The notes beneath the pieces were generated by a model, which did no database searches, was not told the origin of the DNA, and saw only the letters and a list, made by a program, of their open reading frames with translations. From Lepturacanthus savala (taxonomy: Eukaryota > Chordata > Actinopteri > Scombriformes > Trichiuridae), in contig CM060470.1 in the NCBI GenBank assembly GCA_030544235.1, positions 17,136,356-17,200,355 on the forward strand: a DNA stretch of 64,000 nt. Direction: 5' to 3'. Shown piece after piece: positions 34,641-48,658 of the stretch. The translations under genes and the position numbers were made by a program. The number at the start of each line of letters is the position of its first letter. Positions within the stretch are counted from its first letter, which is position 1.

Positions 34641-36728
34641 GCCAAAACACTTTCCAATATAAGCAATGATTACTGTTAATACTGAGGTAGGATGTAGGAG
34701 GCAGTCACAGAAAGACCGTTGCTAAGGCGACAACAAGTAATCATCAATCCTTTACTCCAACAACACAGTTGTATTTGTGTAATCTCCCTTGAAACAACAC
34801 AAAGAAATACTCATATGTTGATCTGATCTTTATTAATCACAACCTATTACAGCGATTGACTTAACTAAATATTTTAATCAATCCCAGAGCACCATTCACA
34901 TGATAGTTTCAGTTTCTGTATTAATTCTGCCTCCATTTAGATCATTGGTATAAAATATGATGAATATCTGTTAGAGAAACTGTTTAAATTGTTATAAAAA
35001 AATTAATTGCATTTTTTCATGTTATTTATGTATTTTTTCCTGTACTGTTATCTTTGTCATTTATTTTTATTCGATTTTTTTTTTTCAATTTTGAAATATG
35101 CAAAATAAAGAAAGTAAAAAAAAGTCAAAGGTGCAGGAAAAATGCTAGACACAGAGACCAACAGCTCCTTACAGAAATCCAAGGAGCTGTCATTCTCAGC
35201 TGCGTTACATTTCGTTTAGTGGGTTATTTAACAAATTCCAGTTTCATGTGTGTAAAAATAACGAGTATTATTATTCAGCGAGGTATTATTATTCAGCGAG
35301 GCTGCATACAATACCAAAATATGTTGGAAGCAATAAAACAAGCACACAAATACAGAGCAATAGTTTATATATATATATATATATCCTAATTGTGTAGGGG
35401 TTTATAGTTACCTGTATGTACAGTTTACTCATTTCTACCTTTAGTTCTAAATATAAATATTTCTGTTAATTATTTCCCCATTAGCATTGCATTTTTATCC
35501 TTTGATCATGTCCACATTCATCAATCATTCCTTTGCGACTATTCAACAATGAATTATACTTTTCCTTTTATGTTCCAGCATCATATTATAAGAATGTATT
35601 AAATTAGTATGTATGGAATGAGATGTGCCTATTTGCTTGGAATTTATTTACTAAGGTGCTCTGAGATATGATTGCCTTTGAATTTCTGACTTTTATTATT
35701 ATTATTATTAATTTGCTATTGTTTATTTCATCTCTGCATGTGTCTGTATGTTTGTTTCTCATTTCATGTGTTTTCTTTTTTATTGCAGTGTTTGATGTTG
35801 ATATTGCGTCAATTCCTTTAATCCAAAACCATTTTTCTTTCATGGGCGACAGCAACCTTGAACGTTGACCTACAACAGATGACACAGGTGTTTTTGTTTG
35901 CAACTCTAATTAAACTGCAGGCAAGGATGGCAACAGTGAAGCTTTTAGCTAAGGGGGGGTTAGCGTTAAGGAGGGAAGGGTCACTGACAGCAAGCAAATT
36001 ATCTCATTGAAAATTGTGCAAATTTAATGTTGCTGGGTAGTTGTTCGGATCTGAAAGTCCAAAATGAACAGAGGGGACGTGCAATCAAAACTGAACAAAA
36101 AAAAAATGATTAGTGAAAGCGGCAGCCTGTGGATGTGACACTTTTGTAATACCAGGTAGTAGGATACAGTGTGAGTCAATGCTCTGATAGGTTGGGTATG
36201 TTCAATATTTGAGCATCAGTAAACTAAAAAATGTATGTAGAAAGAAGAAATGTATGTTAATATGTTTTCTCTCTTATCTACTATGTAGGAAGTAGGACAT
36301 AACCTAAATATGATGCATAACAAATAACAGACTATCTATAGACTATAGATGCTGTGAACAAAACCATTTCAAGTTCATAGTATTAGTGGATACTGTACAA
36401 CTATATACAGGGCAAAATACAAGAATGGATATAAAGAGAGAAATATATATATAGTATTTTGTGACTGAAAGACAGCAAGATGTCATCAACTGGAGGATAT
36501 TAAAGTCCACCCGATCGCTCTGGGAAAATTGGGAAAGGAGCTATTGCTTGGCCCTCTGGTTTGAAGCACTCTTTCTTGAGAATTGCTCATTGGATCCACT
36601 TTATGCTTGACACTTGTGCTCCCTTGAGTCCTCTGCAATACACCTACCTTGTCAGAAGTTGATCCGATGAGCACTCAGTCATCTGGTCACACAGAGATGA
36701 CTTTCATTTAGTTACAGCATGGCACTTA

Positions 36729-36747
36729 CAGTGCCACCTATTGGCCT
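36729..36747 (-). promoter_or_regulatory. CTCF-type binding motif, reverse orientation
   Basis: On the minus strand AGGCCAATAGGTGGCACTG fits 17 of 19 positions of YGRCCASYAGRKGGCRSYR, with the core AGGTGGC intact. It faces the plus-strand motif at 10441-10459 in convergent orientation. Confidence 0.4.
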
Positions 36748-36865
36748 ATTGTGCCACCATGCCACCCATGACCTCCGTCATGTTCACTCAGATGCTGTAT
36801 CTACAAGTGTTCAATGGTGTGGTCGCAGTAGCACAAAGCGTCCAGGTTTTCATTGTAAGATACAC

Positions 36866-37000
36866 TGCAAAATATTACATTTTAACAAGGAAAAATGTAT
36901 TGTATATGGTACAATTATTCCAATAATTAGTAGAATCATCTAGTTTCATTGGCAGATAATTTATCTTTTTCAAGTCAAAATTAACATTTTGGGTGTTTAC
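36866..37000. mobile_element. CACTGCAAAAT-type MITE fragment
   Basis: Begins CACTGCAAAATATTACATTT and includes TTCATTGGCAGATAATTTAT, as in the other copies; truncated. Confidence 0.45.
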
Positions 37001-39356
37001 ATGCTCTGAGGCTAAAACACCAGACCAGAGTGTCATTAACCAACTGAAGGGCGTTAAGGTGAATATAAATGTTAATTTTAGACAGTGGGCCGAATAAGGA
37101 ATTTGTACATTGCAGGCTACATAAATTGTCTAGCTTTTCTAGCTTGCTTTTTCAAACATACTAACTCCTGTATTGTCAATTTGTGCAGAAGAAAACATCT
37201 GGTAGCATGTGGAAATTTCAGGTGTGCACCAAAAACGTTTCACACACTCTTTCTGGTGTCCACCTGAAACATTAAATCTTTTTTGTTTTCTCTATGTTCT
37301 GTTGGGGATGCGCATAAATTTGTTATGGTTTTCAGAAAACAAGACGTTTTATTTTCTTTAAAAAAATTATAAAACCACAGCATGCTGCTGTCCACAGCAT
37401 TTGAGCAAACTAGTATATCTAAGATTTTTAGATAAGATTTTTTTTTTCGATATATTTGTCTGGACCCCACGGAATTCAGGAAAGCATTGTTATGATACTT
37501 ATGGTTCAAAAGTTATTGACCGAATTATTTTTTGTTATGGTTCCAGCATTTGGCCAAACTACACCAAACTTGACAGTCGACTTCAGGTGATTCTAAGTAA
37601 TAAAACCACTAAGTGTGGAGTAAATCAGATGAACGGTTGTTGAGATATGTGACACATACTGAATGACAGACATTCCTCACAGCTTTAGTTTAATGCCATT
37701 TTGTAGATAAATGTCTTTGCTATACAGTAAGTGGATAATACTGTCCAAGGCTATTATTGTAACGGATGGTTTACTGTAGCAAAGAACTACCAGTAGTGTT
37801 TGAACATACAAGTGGTTGGGTATTATCTCTGACTTACTGCAGTTTTACCTTGAAGTGGCTTGTTAAAGCTGACTTTTGTCACAATGTAGGACTATCTGTG
37901 AGATTTTCTCCGGCAGCTCCATTTCACTTCCATAAAGTTGAGGGATTTGTAGGCGACAAGTCAAAATCATAGCCGAGAAAACGAAAAAACTTTAAACCCT
38001 GTATGGTTCAAGCTCAAAAAACCTTAGATCCCTCCTGTAGCATCTTTCGGTTTGACTTCCCTGTCTGGTAGATGCCCTTGCCTTTCAAACTCCATGGCCC
38101 CAGTTTGTATTTCAAGCTTTCTGTAATAAATGGGAAACAAGGCTGCTGAACCTGAGCCTCGATAACATCATCAGCTTTGTTTTCCCGAACTTTAAAAATA
38201 CACTTCACCACTGGCGACATTATAAACAAGATGAACAAATCCCATGAACTGATACTGAGGTGCAAAAATCATCTTTGAAACTTGCAGATGCAGCAATGCA
38301 TCCCACAAAATGCAATCCATACAAAATCCATGTCTTTTAATCCATTCGGGGCATGTTCGTCGGGTTGTTCTCAAGTGTTCAACTGTGCATGACAGTTCAA
38401 TTATATGAGATTGTTTTTTTTTTTTTTGGTCTCACATCAGAGTTTAGTACTGTTGACGGCGGATTGCAGCTGATTGAATTAGCCAGTTGTGACCACCTGT
38501 CGTGTATGTTGTGGTGTGTGAAATTTTCACAGGGCTCTTGTGGGCTCCAGAGCCAGCCAGCCTCTCTTTCCCTATGTACTATGTCAAATGATCAGCTCCA
38601 CATAAAGCCTTGTGGGCAGGCAGGCATGTAAGTTCTCCCATGACTCTCCTGTCCTACAATCACAAGGGAGAGAGAAGGAGACACAGTGAGAAAAGCCCGT
38701 ACACGCTTCCGTTACACCTGATCGTGTACACGCATGACTCAAATGCAACATTCTCTTAATTTTCCCTCATATTTTCTCTTATATTTTTTGTCAAGAGAAG
38801 ATCTACTATTAACATATGAAATTATTAACATATAGTATAGTATAGTAGTGATATAAAGGCCTTAAAATTTGTTATCATTAAACACATTTTTGCAAAACTT
38901 CTTGCAGATTGTGAGACGAAGTTTTTGTAAGCCACACTGTGTGTCATGGGTTTAATAAACTTGGGTAGGACACTGAGTTTGATGTATGCAAACCATACAA
39001 TGAAAAAAACACCTATTGAATCACTGGCTACGACACTGGTCAATAAAACATTACCAGTGTTAGCAGCATCATTGAACATCATCCATCTAGACCATTATAC
39101 TAGTAAACAGCAACAACAATGAAACAATGAACAAAGGTTATCGCCAATAGATAACAAAGGTTATCTATTGGTAGATTAATTGACATGGGTCATGGCAGCT
39201 GTCACGTTGTGATATGATCATCCGAAATTTCTGACACTGTCGAAATTTTCCCCCAGGCTATTGCAATTCTGAGACAACAGCAGTGTTTTGGAGCCACATC
39301 CAAAAGGTAATTTATTATCTTTTGTCTGGAAGAGTCCAATATCGCACAGCGTCTAC

Positions 39357-39610
39357 ACTGCAAAAAGTGCATTAGAATTTGGTAAAATAAGTATACTGAG
39401 AAGAAATATCTGAAATTATCTTAGTACATTGGCAGATAAATTTGGCAGATATTTTTGGTTGTTTCACATTTGCTTTCTTGATTTTGGTCAATAAAAAAAA
39501 AAAAGAAGAAGAACTTATAGATAAATAAAAGTCTAAATTATGATTAAAAAAAGCCCAATGGAATAAGATAATAAAAAATAAATCAACTCGATATTGGACT
39601 AATTACTCCA
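39357..39610. mobile_element. CACTGCAAAAA-type MITE
   Basis: Begins CACTGCAAAAAGTGCATTAG and includes ACATTGGCAGATAAATTTGG; ends near TATTGGACTAATTACTCC. Confidence 0.5.
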
Positions 39611-41321
39611 AATAGCAGTTCAGTGGCCTAGGAGTGGTCCACTAGGTGATTGGGGGTTCAGTGTCTTGTTAGGTCATAAAGACTGTAAGAGGTGGTGCCC
39701 ATTACATCCCTGCTTGGCACTCTATTCAGTATTTGGGGTCAGACATGGGGGGTTAGATCATCCAATAATCCACGGGCAGTGCTGCTACCCACTGCTCCTT
39801 CAGGGAATGGGTCAAAGAGCAGAGAAACTGAAATTTCCCATTTGGGGATTAATATAGTATAGGAAAAATAGTATTGGGATATTATGACTATACTATTGTA
39901 ACCAATAGTTTTGTATTAGCACACAAATTTAATAATCCAATCATCAGAATTACACTAAAACATATAATAGATAGCTTTGACCACTCGTAACAGCTTTGAC
40001 CACTCGTAACATGTTCTAATAGAGAATAAGAAATTGATGAAACTCTTCAATCAATTGCTAAAACCAAAAAAAGAAACACATCATGGATACAAAGAAAAAT
40101 CTGTATATCACTTCCTGCATGAGGCCATTGTCTCCACTGTCTTGTTATTTTCTTCCTCTTTTCTCTGTTACACCTCCAGCTGACCCATCTTGTATGCACA
40201 CACTCACTCCTCCCTAGATCCCCGCACACACACTACTGCAAGCACAATTACCAACGGCGACTAGGGACAAGCCGTGTCTTCCACTCCTCAAATCCCTGAT
40301 AGAGTCTCCTGTAGCACTAACACAACATCTCCCCTGTTTCTGTCTGCTAATCCCTGGAATCAGGAGACACGCTGGGTAATGACTGAAATGATTAGCCCTT
40401 CCTCTACCCCCGCAATCACCCTGCAAGCTCCTACATCACCTCATATCGATCCATGCCTGGACAACACCGGTCGACCAACCTCCTTTGTGACTCCAAGTCA
40501 CCTTCATCTTTCTTCATTCTTTCTTTTGTCCCCTTTTGTTACAATCAATTCCGTTAAATGAACACAATTATTTATTTGTGCGCCACGAGAAAGTTTTGAT
40601 TTTGTGCGACTTTCAACACAAAAGAGAAAGAAGAAGAAGGTTGGTGACGGTAAGAATGAATTGAGATCAAGTTTCTGAAAAAAGAGGAGAGGATTAGAGT
40701 GACATGATGAGCTAAACGGGGAGATGAGCTGGATAAGAGATGAAATGCTGGATCGGTCTCAAAGGTGCTGTGGCTTCCTCTGGAGGTTAAAGTCCATCTT
40801 TAATCCCCCTCACTCATTTCTGGAGCTTGGCCATGCCGTAAACACCACACACACATCCACACACATTCTGAAGAGCCAATTGGCGGAATTCAACACTGTG
40901 GCTTCTCCAATTAACCCAGTGATGCTTGCTATGCACTCACCGGCCTGCGAAAAATTGAGAAAGGTTTACCGTGAGGAAGGAAAGCGTCATAAGCTCAAAG
41001 TTCATTTAACTGCAGCTAAGTCACTAGTTTTTATTCTTAATCAAAAACCAGAAGTAAGAGGAAGGTTTTAAACATTTCAACACTCATGGCTACTTTCAAA
41101 TCCTCATAACACATTTATGGAACAAAGCATACTTTACTAAAACTTGCATTAAAAGTATAATATTACACAACAGAAGCAAAGATGTGCCAGGAGCAACCAG
41201 AATCAAAAAGAAAAAAAAAAAAGAAGAGACTAGAATAGTGGACATAATTATGGTGTTTCATTGAAAACACATAGACATTGCAAAATAAATGGTAAGGATG
41301 TTATTCTATAAGACTGGGCAA

Positions 41322-41810
41322 GTTTCAGTGCTTTAAAGTTTGCATTGCCATTATTGACCATCTGGGCTATATCCCTGCCTCTCACCTGTAATATGCTGGG
41401 TTTGGTTCCAGCAGACCCCTGGAGTGGCTATAGAAAATGACTGACTGACTGACCTGAGCACATTATCTCATGACTGCAATACGGCTGGTGCCATGGCATG
41501 CACGTTTGGCTTTTCAAAGGTTATATGGTCATGTGACAACCTGAGTATGCTCTGTTTTGTTGATCAGCATTGATCTCGCACCAGGCACTAACTTGCACCT
41601 AGGACCTTGCACTTTACTTTCTTGGGAGTTTCAGTGGTTTCAATTTTGTGTTGCCATCTGATGGAACCATGATATCTCATGACTGTGATACAGACTGCCC
41701 CATGACATGCACATTCAACTTTTCATAGACGCTATTGCATAACAACCCGCTGTGTTCGCAGAGTTTGATCTTGCACCAGGCACTAGCAGAGACTTTACTT
41801 CCCTAGGAAG
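41322..41810. repeat. Diverged duplicated block, first copy split by a SINE
   Basis: The segment at 41322-41627 (minus an inserted SINE part) and that at 41628-41810 share TTTCAGTG, TTGCCAT, ATCTCATGACTG, CATGACATGCAC-like, TCTTGCACCAGGCACTA and GACTTTACTT words in the same order. No coding capacity. Confidence 0.65.
41371..41452 (+). mobile_element. tRNA-derived SINE, 3' tail fragment
   Basis: ATCCCTGCCTCTCACC to GACTGACTGACTGAC corresponds to the reverse complement of the tail half of the SINE at 32173-32531. Confidence 0.75.
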
Positions 41811-41835
41811 TTAAAACCACTACCTACTACAACAA

Positions 41836-42030
41836 TTGCTGAAAAACCTCTACTGTGCCTCCATCCATAGCCTCCTGACCCACTGCTGTACTTTGTGGGT
41901 TTCTAGGAAGACCCGCAGGGACCAGCTGTGGGTGGTGAAGGCAGCCGAGTGTATCATCGGAATCATACCACCAGCACTGAACCCTGGACACTGCCTCCTC
42001 AAGCTGTTATCTTTCCTCACCTTGCACTGG
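41836..42030 (+). mobile_element. LINE reverse-transcriptase C-terminal fragment
   Basis: The plus frame reads LLKNLYCASIHSLLTHCCTL then W, and DQLWVVKAAECIIGI. This resembles the fish LINE block of the form LxxFYRxxIESxLTxCxTVW followed by LQRVVxTAxxIIG. Short, with no upstream catalytic region; a remnant. Confidence 0.5.
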
Positions 42031-42197
42031 CTATTATGGCATATTTCTTTTTTTTTAATGGACAGATTCTATACGCTTAGGTGTACGTACGAGGACATAG
42101 ACATGGTGTGTTTCTATAATCCAGATCCATCAGCAATACATAAAAGGGAGTTCAAGAGAACGGAGGGAACAAGAGTGAGGGACCATCTCTTTGAGCG

Positions 42198-42199
<2 letters not shown>

Positions 42200-42244
<45 letters not shown>
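42200..42244. repeat. (CA)22 microsatellite
   Basis: Perfect CA tract. Confidence 0.95.
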
Positions 42245-42247
<3 letters not shown>

Positions 42248-44269
42248 AGATTTAGAGCACTCTAGCATGCAGCTATCATACGGATGATGAATGAAGCTAA
42301 CATACCCCAGGAAAACAGTGCAAGACCACGCCGACCTTGGTAGCAAACACACTGGGGAGGACGGAGAGGAGAGGAGCGGAAAGGAATGATACATCCTGTA
42401 GTTGTGTGTGGTCACAGGCCGTGTAAACCTCACATGACTCACTATTACTGACTCATCTTACAGCATTTTCCTTATTTGTTTGGAAGTGTGATGGCCACAC
42501 GCAATCATATACTGTTGTCTAGGCTCATTGATGCAACTGAGGTGAACATGACATCTCATTATAATGCAATATGATTCTAAGAACCCCAACATGTCTATAA
42601 AGGTGAATACAAATTTCTCTGTAATACCATTTAAACTAGAAGGACACTTGTACAGCTTGGCCAAGGCCAATAGTGGCAATATTTTCCCATTATCTTGAAA
42701 GGTAAAAGTTGCATTGGACATTTTTTTTCACTGAGCATCCCAAGATTTCACAGGTGATAATGACATGTCTGTATAATTTAAAATAAAGGAGCTGTGATCA
42801 TTTAGAAATCACTCTATTCTCTGTTTTTACACAGCTTCAGAGGTGAGTTAACATGGCAGTCAATAGTACTGTTAGTCAGCACTTTCCCAGTATTTTTTCC
42901 AATATCTTGTTCACAGATAAACAAACAGACAGACAAATGGACCTGAAAATAATGCTTCCTTGGCAAAGAAACAGTGAACATAACCTTCACGGGGGTAAGA
43001 TTTAATGGAGGGTTGTTGTGTCAGATTAGTGCACTTAATAAACTGGCAGGAGTGTGCTAGACCTCATACAGATTCAACAGTGTTTTAGAGAACTTGTCTA
43101 CTTGTCTCTTTGTATCATGCCTTTTTGGCAGGTGTGATGAATGTTACCCGGGCTTGCTTCCTTCCAGTAAAGTAACACATGAGCCATGAAATGTGATACA
43201 GGAAGCAATAAACATGAGCCAAACAGCTGATAATGGCGCAGGATGATGATGATACAGGATCTATTGTACAGTCGGTATCTGCATCTCGCTGCAACTGCTG
43301 CACGCAGTTTGAACCCTGACTCATCTACCATGTAATCTTTCTGTTGTGTAGGGAGCTCCATTAAAAAAAGACTGCGCTGGCAATTAAACTATGAAAGCTA
43401 TCAATCAAAATGACATTATCAACGGGCCACTGTCCCAGGTGGCTGATCTGACAAGGCAAACTGGGCCAGAGAACAGAAGACGGCCAAATAATCCATAAAC
43501 ATAATGGACATCAATATTGAAAAGATGACAGATGAGACTACCGACAGAGGCAAGGATTCAATTTCTATTCTTTTTTTTTTTTTTTTTTTTCCCCTGCAGG
43601 AGACCATATCGCTTTTCTCAAAGTCATTTGTCAGCTATAAGGCCAATGAGGAGAAGCCAGCCTCCTCCAAAAAGTAAGCCAAGGGCAGTTGTTCCAGTGA
43701 CGCAAATGACAAAATGAATCAGGCACTGAGCAATAATGATGGTGATATAAATAATGATACCATCAAAATGTTTGGTGGGCTTTGGCAGGAGAATCATAAC
43801 ACCCTGCATGTGGTAATACTATTGTGACCAACATAAAACCAGGCAAACCACATTCTAGAAGGCATGGAATGTGGACATAAAGCACTTTTTATTTACATTC
43901 CACTAACAACAAAGCATAAAAATGGTGACTGCTGGAGACCATTTACGTGACTGAACTGTTTTTTGTATTTATTTCAGTGACAAAGGTGTTGGCGAACTTA
44001 CACCACCTAATTTACAGGGTTCACTGTGATTGGATTTATACAGGCTTAATAAATAAACTTAGATCGGCCGATTGACTGATTGGTTGATGTCCAGCCAATT
44101 TGAGAGAGACTGGTGGTGTGATTGACCTCTCATTGAGAGAATATTGATTGTTAATTTGCTTGTTTATCACTGAACAACAACAAACAAATACAAGAAGAGA
44201 TGCCTCTTGGCTGCAGTAAATGCAATTTGGCTTACTCTCATGTTTTAGCATGGCTATTAAAATGAATGT
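42245..44269. other. Presumed intron; nothing recognised
   Basis: Unique-looking AT-rich sequence with a T-run at 43570-43590. No repeat, exon or motif I can name. Confidence 0.4.
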
Positions 44270-45310
44270 GTCTATAAAGCACATTTAAAAACAATAGTTG
44301 ACTAAAGTGCTGTACAATAAAAATAAAAACATACAGACATAGAAGAGCAACTCTTATGCATGCAGAAACATGATCCAAGAAACAAAAATTGATTTTAAGA
44401 TGGTATTGGTATTGGTAAAGCAGGCAGGTGTGGGGGCCACCTTGATATGCAGAGGCATGGTGTGTCAGAGTTTGGGGGCTGCTTGTAGAACTATTGTCTT
44501 GTTTGCAGCCCCCAATTCTCTGTTAGTACCATGAGGAAAACGAGTCAAAGTCCTTATATGTGTGTATACTTGGCCAATAATAACTGATAATGTTTTTGAT
44601 TCTGCAACTGCAAAGGAATTATCTCCTCTGAGCTCCAATGACCTTGCGACAACCAAAAGCAACTGATCAGCTTTGGAACTGCGTGACCTCAATGGAACAT
44701 GTGGTATCGAAAGGTCAGACATATAGGTTGGAGCTGGTCCATACAGAGAGCCAGTGAAAGAGAAATGTGCCATTGTTTGTGTGTTTCTGTTAAAAGCTGA
44801 GCTGCAGGATTCTGCAAAAACTGCAATAGTGAAAAAGGAGGTATCACCACCATGCAAGGCATTGCAGTAACCACGCTGAGATGAGAGCATGCATAACCCT
44901 TTCAAAGTCATTAAAAGTTAAAAAAAAAAAAAAAAAAAAAAGCCGTAATTACAATTCCTGTCTATTATCACACAGAGAACATGGATCCATATCAAGGGCA
45001 TCACTGTCACCTTTGGGTCTAGATATCTGAGGTTTAAGGCCATCCAAGCTCTGATGTCCTTCAGACAGTTGAACATTGGTTTTAAGTAAGCATGTCTCAC
45101 ATTCAAGGGCAGGTGAATTTGCATGTTATCTGAATAAAGTGGAACAAGATGTAATACTCTTCAAGAATTGACCCTAAGGGGAGCAGTTAGGGAAAACAGG
45201 AATGGCCTGAGAATAAATCCTTGAAGGACTCCACAAGTGAGAGTCGCTGATGAGGACAGAATCACCAAGGCTGATGGAAAAAAAAAAAAAAAAATCTGTC
45301 AGATAACTAT
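44270..45310 (-). mobile_element. L2-like LINE remnant, reverse transcriptase and 3' end
   Basis: On the minus strand: CGVLQGFILRPFLFSL (a decayed form of the RT block CGVPQGSILGPILFSL), YSDNMQIHLPL (decayed YADDTQIYLPL), LKPMFNCLKDIRAWM, then further down SSQRGYCNAL (decayed SRLDYCNAL), and a 3' end with TGTACAGCACTTTAGTC and AAATGTGCTTTATAG. An A/T homopolymer at 44918-44941 and several stops interrupt it. Older and more damaged than the copy at 1-1052. Confidence 0.75.
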
Positions 45311-46931
45311 GACCTCAATCCACTCCTCTAGACAGCTATTGGTTATAATTGGGCCCTACTGGTACAACCTGAAAAGATGATTCACCTGCAAACCTTCCAC
45401 TTTATTGACACAATATTAAAGATTGTAAGTTTTTTCCATGTAGAATATTGACAAAGGTCTGACAGTGCATACAGGACAACATTTCCCTAAAAGACACTTG
45501 TTTTCTTCCATATTTCCCATGACCTGATTTTCATAAAGAAAACAAGAAACACATTTTAGAGTCTTAATGGATGACTCCCTCTGTCAAAAAGAAGGATTAA
45601 TTTAGTTTCCAAGCAACATAAAGCAGTTACTTTTATAATTTGACATTACTATGATGACTGATGACACTAATGAAGGCCACACTCAGTATGAAAACAGAGC
45701 GAGGATGAAGTTGTGCAAGAAAACCCTGTTCTACTTCAACAGATAATAACCTCCTGCCAAAGTCAGGTAGTAATTACATGGGTTGCTGCACACTTTTTGA
45801 AATCAAATTTAATGCCTTGTAAGACACAGACAGAAAATATCCCCTTCCACACCAAAGCAAATTTGGGCTGAGCTTCTGATTTGAAATCAGTTTTGATAAT
45901 AGTGTTGTAAGTTTTGTATCTCCATATAACAATTATAATGTAAAATCATATACTGTGTCCCAACTGCTATGCCTTACTTTAGATAAAAGTGTTTTAAAAA
46001 GTTATACAAGTTATAATTTTATTGCCCTAAACCATACCACAATTAACAGATTTACAAGACAATTTATGACCTTATATGATGAAAATGTAATTTTTTCATA
46101 CTTCACCTATTGGAATTATTTAGTTTTATTGTATATTTGTATATATGGGTTGGTTGTACTAATTTTCAGTCAAAAGCATTCTCATTTTCTAATCATAGGC
46201 TATAATAAGGGAGGGATACAGACTTAGCGGGACATACAGTAGATGTCATGCGAAAAATGAATGTTGGGTGTCTGACTGACTTCCTCAATGAAACAAATAT
46301 GGCATCCAGGGCAATTTCTGTTAAAATGTGTCTATTGATAGTCTAAAATCTCCCCTGCCTCAAGTACAAACAAAACAATAAACCCAGTGTTTGATTAAAA
46401 TTCCGCCAGCACAACGGATCTACAACGACCTCTGACTCACCACCAAAAATCCCACTGAACCACAGGTGCAACTGTAGCCAGTCCTGATCATGCTAACGAA
46501 TCCATGAACAAAGTCACAACAGGGTCAGGTTTTTATTTTTTGTTTTTATTTTTTACTTTTTTTTTTTTTAAATGAGCCTTTCTGAATGGATTAAAATGAG
46601 GAATTATAGCTTTAAAAATTCTGAGCCCTGCATTCTGTCTCTCGCCTCAGTGACCGTTTTTCTATTCGGTCACCTACATCTGCAGTCAGCCAGAGCTCTG
46701 AAATAAAAAAAAAAAAAAAAAAAAAAGAAGTGAGACATGACCTGTGCATAATTCTTGACTGTTGAATATGTATATAAGTGGTTTATTATACATTTTAGAT
46801 GGCGTCCTTGGTATTTTTTTCTTTTATACTGGTACCAATTTCATACATAAAGACTGGAAACAAACAAACACCTGTGCAACCCACTTCTATAGGGAATCTC
46901 TGCTGGATGCAAATGTTCCAAGAAGCAAGGT

Positions 46932-47042
<111 letters not shown>

Positions 47043-48437
47043 CCAACCTTGAAAGTGAAGCCATGTGCATCTTTGACAGAAAACAAAACATAACTTGTTC
47101 TTGTTGGAGTTTTTTTTTACTGCAAATGAGTGACTTTATCAACTCTGAGAATCATAGACTTCTTTCATAGCAATTTACGAGTCGAATCTGGGGAATTTTA
47201 TTTTATTTTTTTAGGAATATTGGAAATTCCCAACAGCAAAATGCTATGCAAAAAGCTTTTCACAGTGCATCCCTTCACCAACAACACAGTTTTTGAACAG
47301 CCCTTATGTGTGTTGTCTCCCAAACAGGATTTCAGTTTTAATCCCGAAATACACCGAAAAAGCCTAAAGCAAGTCACATTGGACTTCAAATAACACTGAA
47401 AGAAAGCAAGGCAGGCTAATCTTCCATAAATAGGACACCTATTTTAAGTTCAATAAGTTCTGGCCCACAGCACTCACCGTCTACGGATATATACATATTG
47501 TAAATCAACCACATCAAATCGTCCAGACCTTCATTCCTGCTAAATTTCAAGTATCTGATTTTATATTATTCTGGAGATAGTACCCAGGAATCATAATGTA
47601 ACTGATCACCATGATTTTTTTTTTTTTGGTAACTGAATTTATCTTTCCATCCTCCCACCCATTACTCCATTATTTGTCCTCATACACACACAGTGACCAA
47701 GGATTTTGAATTACCTGTCCATATCTCACATCAGCATGCTTGCTGGAAATTCAATTAATTTCCCTCTCAGCTCTTGCTCAGCCTCTCTAAACCATGGCAT
47801 ATTTATACTCAGGTCTCTGCACAACGTGGGGAATATGCAGGCGGGAGCTGGGGGGGGAGTAACAATCATCCTTTTTTCTCTCTCTCTCTGTTTCTCTGTG
47901 GAAAATTGTGAATCACTCATTTGTTGAGTGGTCCTCCTGCAAAAAATATGCTCCTATGTGGCTTGAGTAGCCCACCAGTGGTCTGCCCGGATCAGTATGT
48001 TATTGTGTTGATCGCTGGCAGACCTAGGAAATACACAATGTTCTTCAATAGGCCTGGGAAATAATACAATGCCAATATATACAGTCAATATCTACATCAT
48101 CAATACAATAAGGAAATAGTTCAATATAATATTGATAGTTTTCTTTGCATAAAAAATAACAAAGCCCTCTCCTTGGATCACAAACACCATAAATCCATTG
48201 ATCCAGCGGAAATCCAATCATTCATTTAAACAGCCAGTCATTTGACAGACAAACACAAAATCAAGTAATTATGAAGTGATAACATTTAGCCTTTTTTCTC
48301 CTGGTTGTTATTTAAAGTAGATAATTAAAAATGATCACTAATCAGCGTTATCGACTCATATCAAATTATTTATATCAATATATTCAAACTATATTACCCT
48401 TCCCTACATTTATGTGTTTATGTGTATTGATCTGAGT

Positions 48438-48658
48438 AATTCTTAAGTCGAAAATGTCCAAATACTCTAGTTCAAAGGTTTTCAAGTCTCATTATCTTCT
48501 GGTTTCTTTAGTCTTCTATAATAGTAAACTGAGGATTTTTGGGTTGTGGACTGTTGGTCTGGTCAGTTGGATCTTCAGCTTTGGGACACCACATTTCAAG
48601 AACCAAATAAATTATCAATAGATTAGTCTACTATCAAAATAGTTAGTTGTAGCTCTAC
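48438..48658 (+). repeat. Dispersed 'TTCTGGTTTCTTTAGTC' repeat, copy 7
   Basis: Includes TCTTCTGGTTTCTTTAGTCT, TTGGGTTGTGGACTGTTGGT and the GTTAGTTGTAGCTCTAC end. Confidence 0.8.

Larger units (their letters stand above)
34641..41321. other. Presumed intron; no gene seen
   Basis: Contents I can name: a tandem 18-base duplication (35265-35301), an AT tract (35363-35384), a CTCF-like motif (36729-36747), CACTGCAAAAA-type repeats (36866-37000, 39357-39610), a perfect hairpin (39144-39171) and a 19-base tandem duplication (39973-40010). Open frames on the minus strand around 38014-38374 have mixed composition but match nothing I know. Confidence 0.45.
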
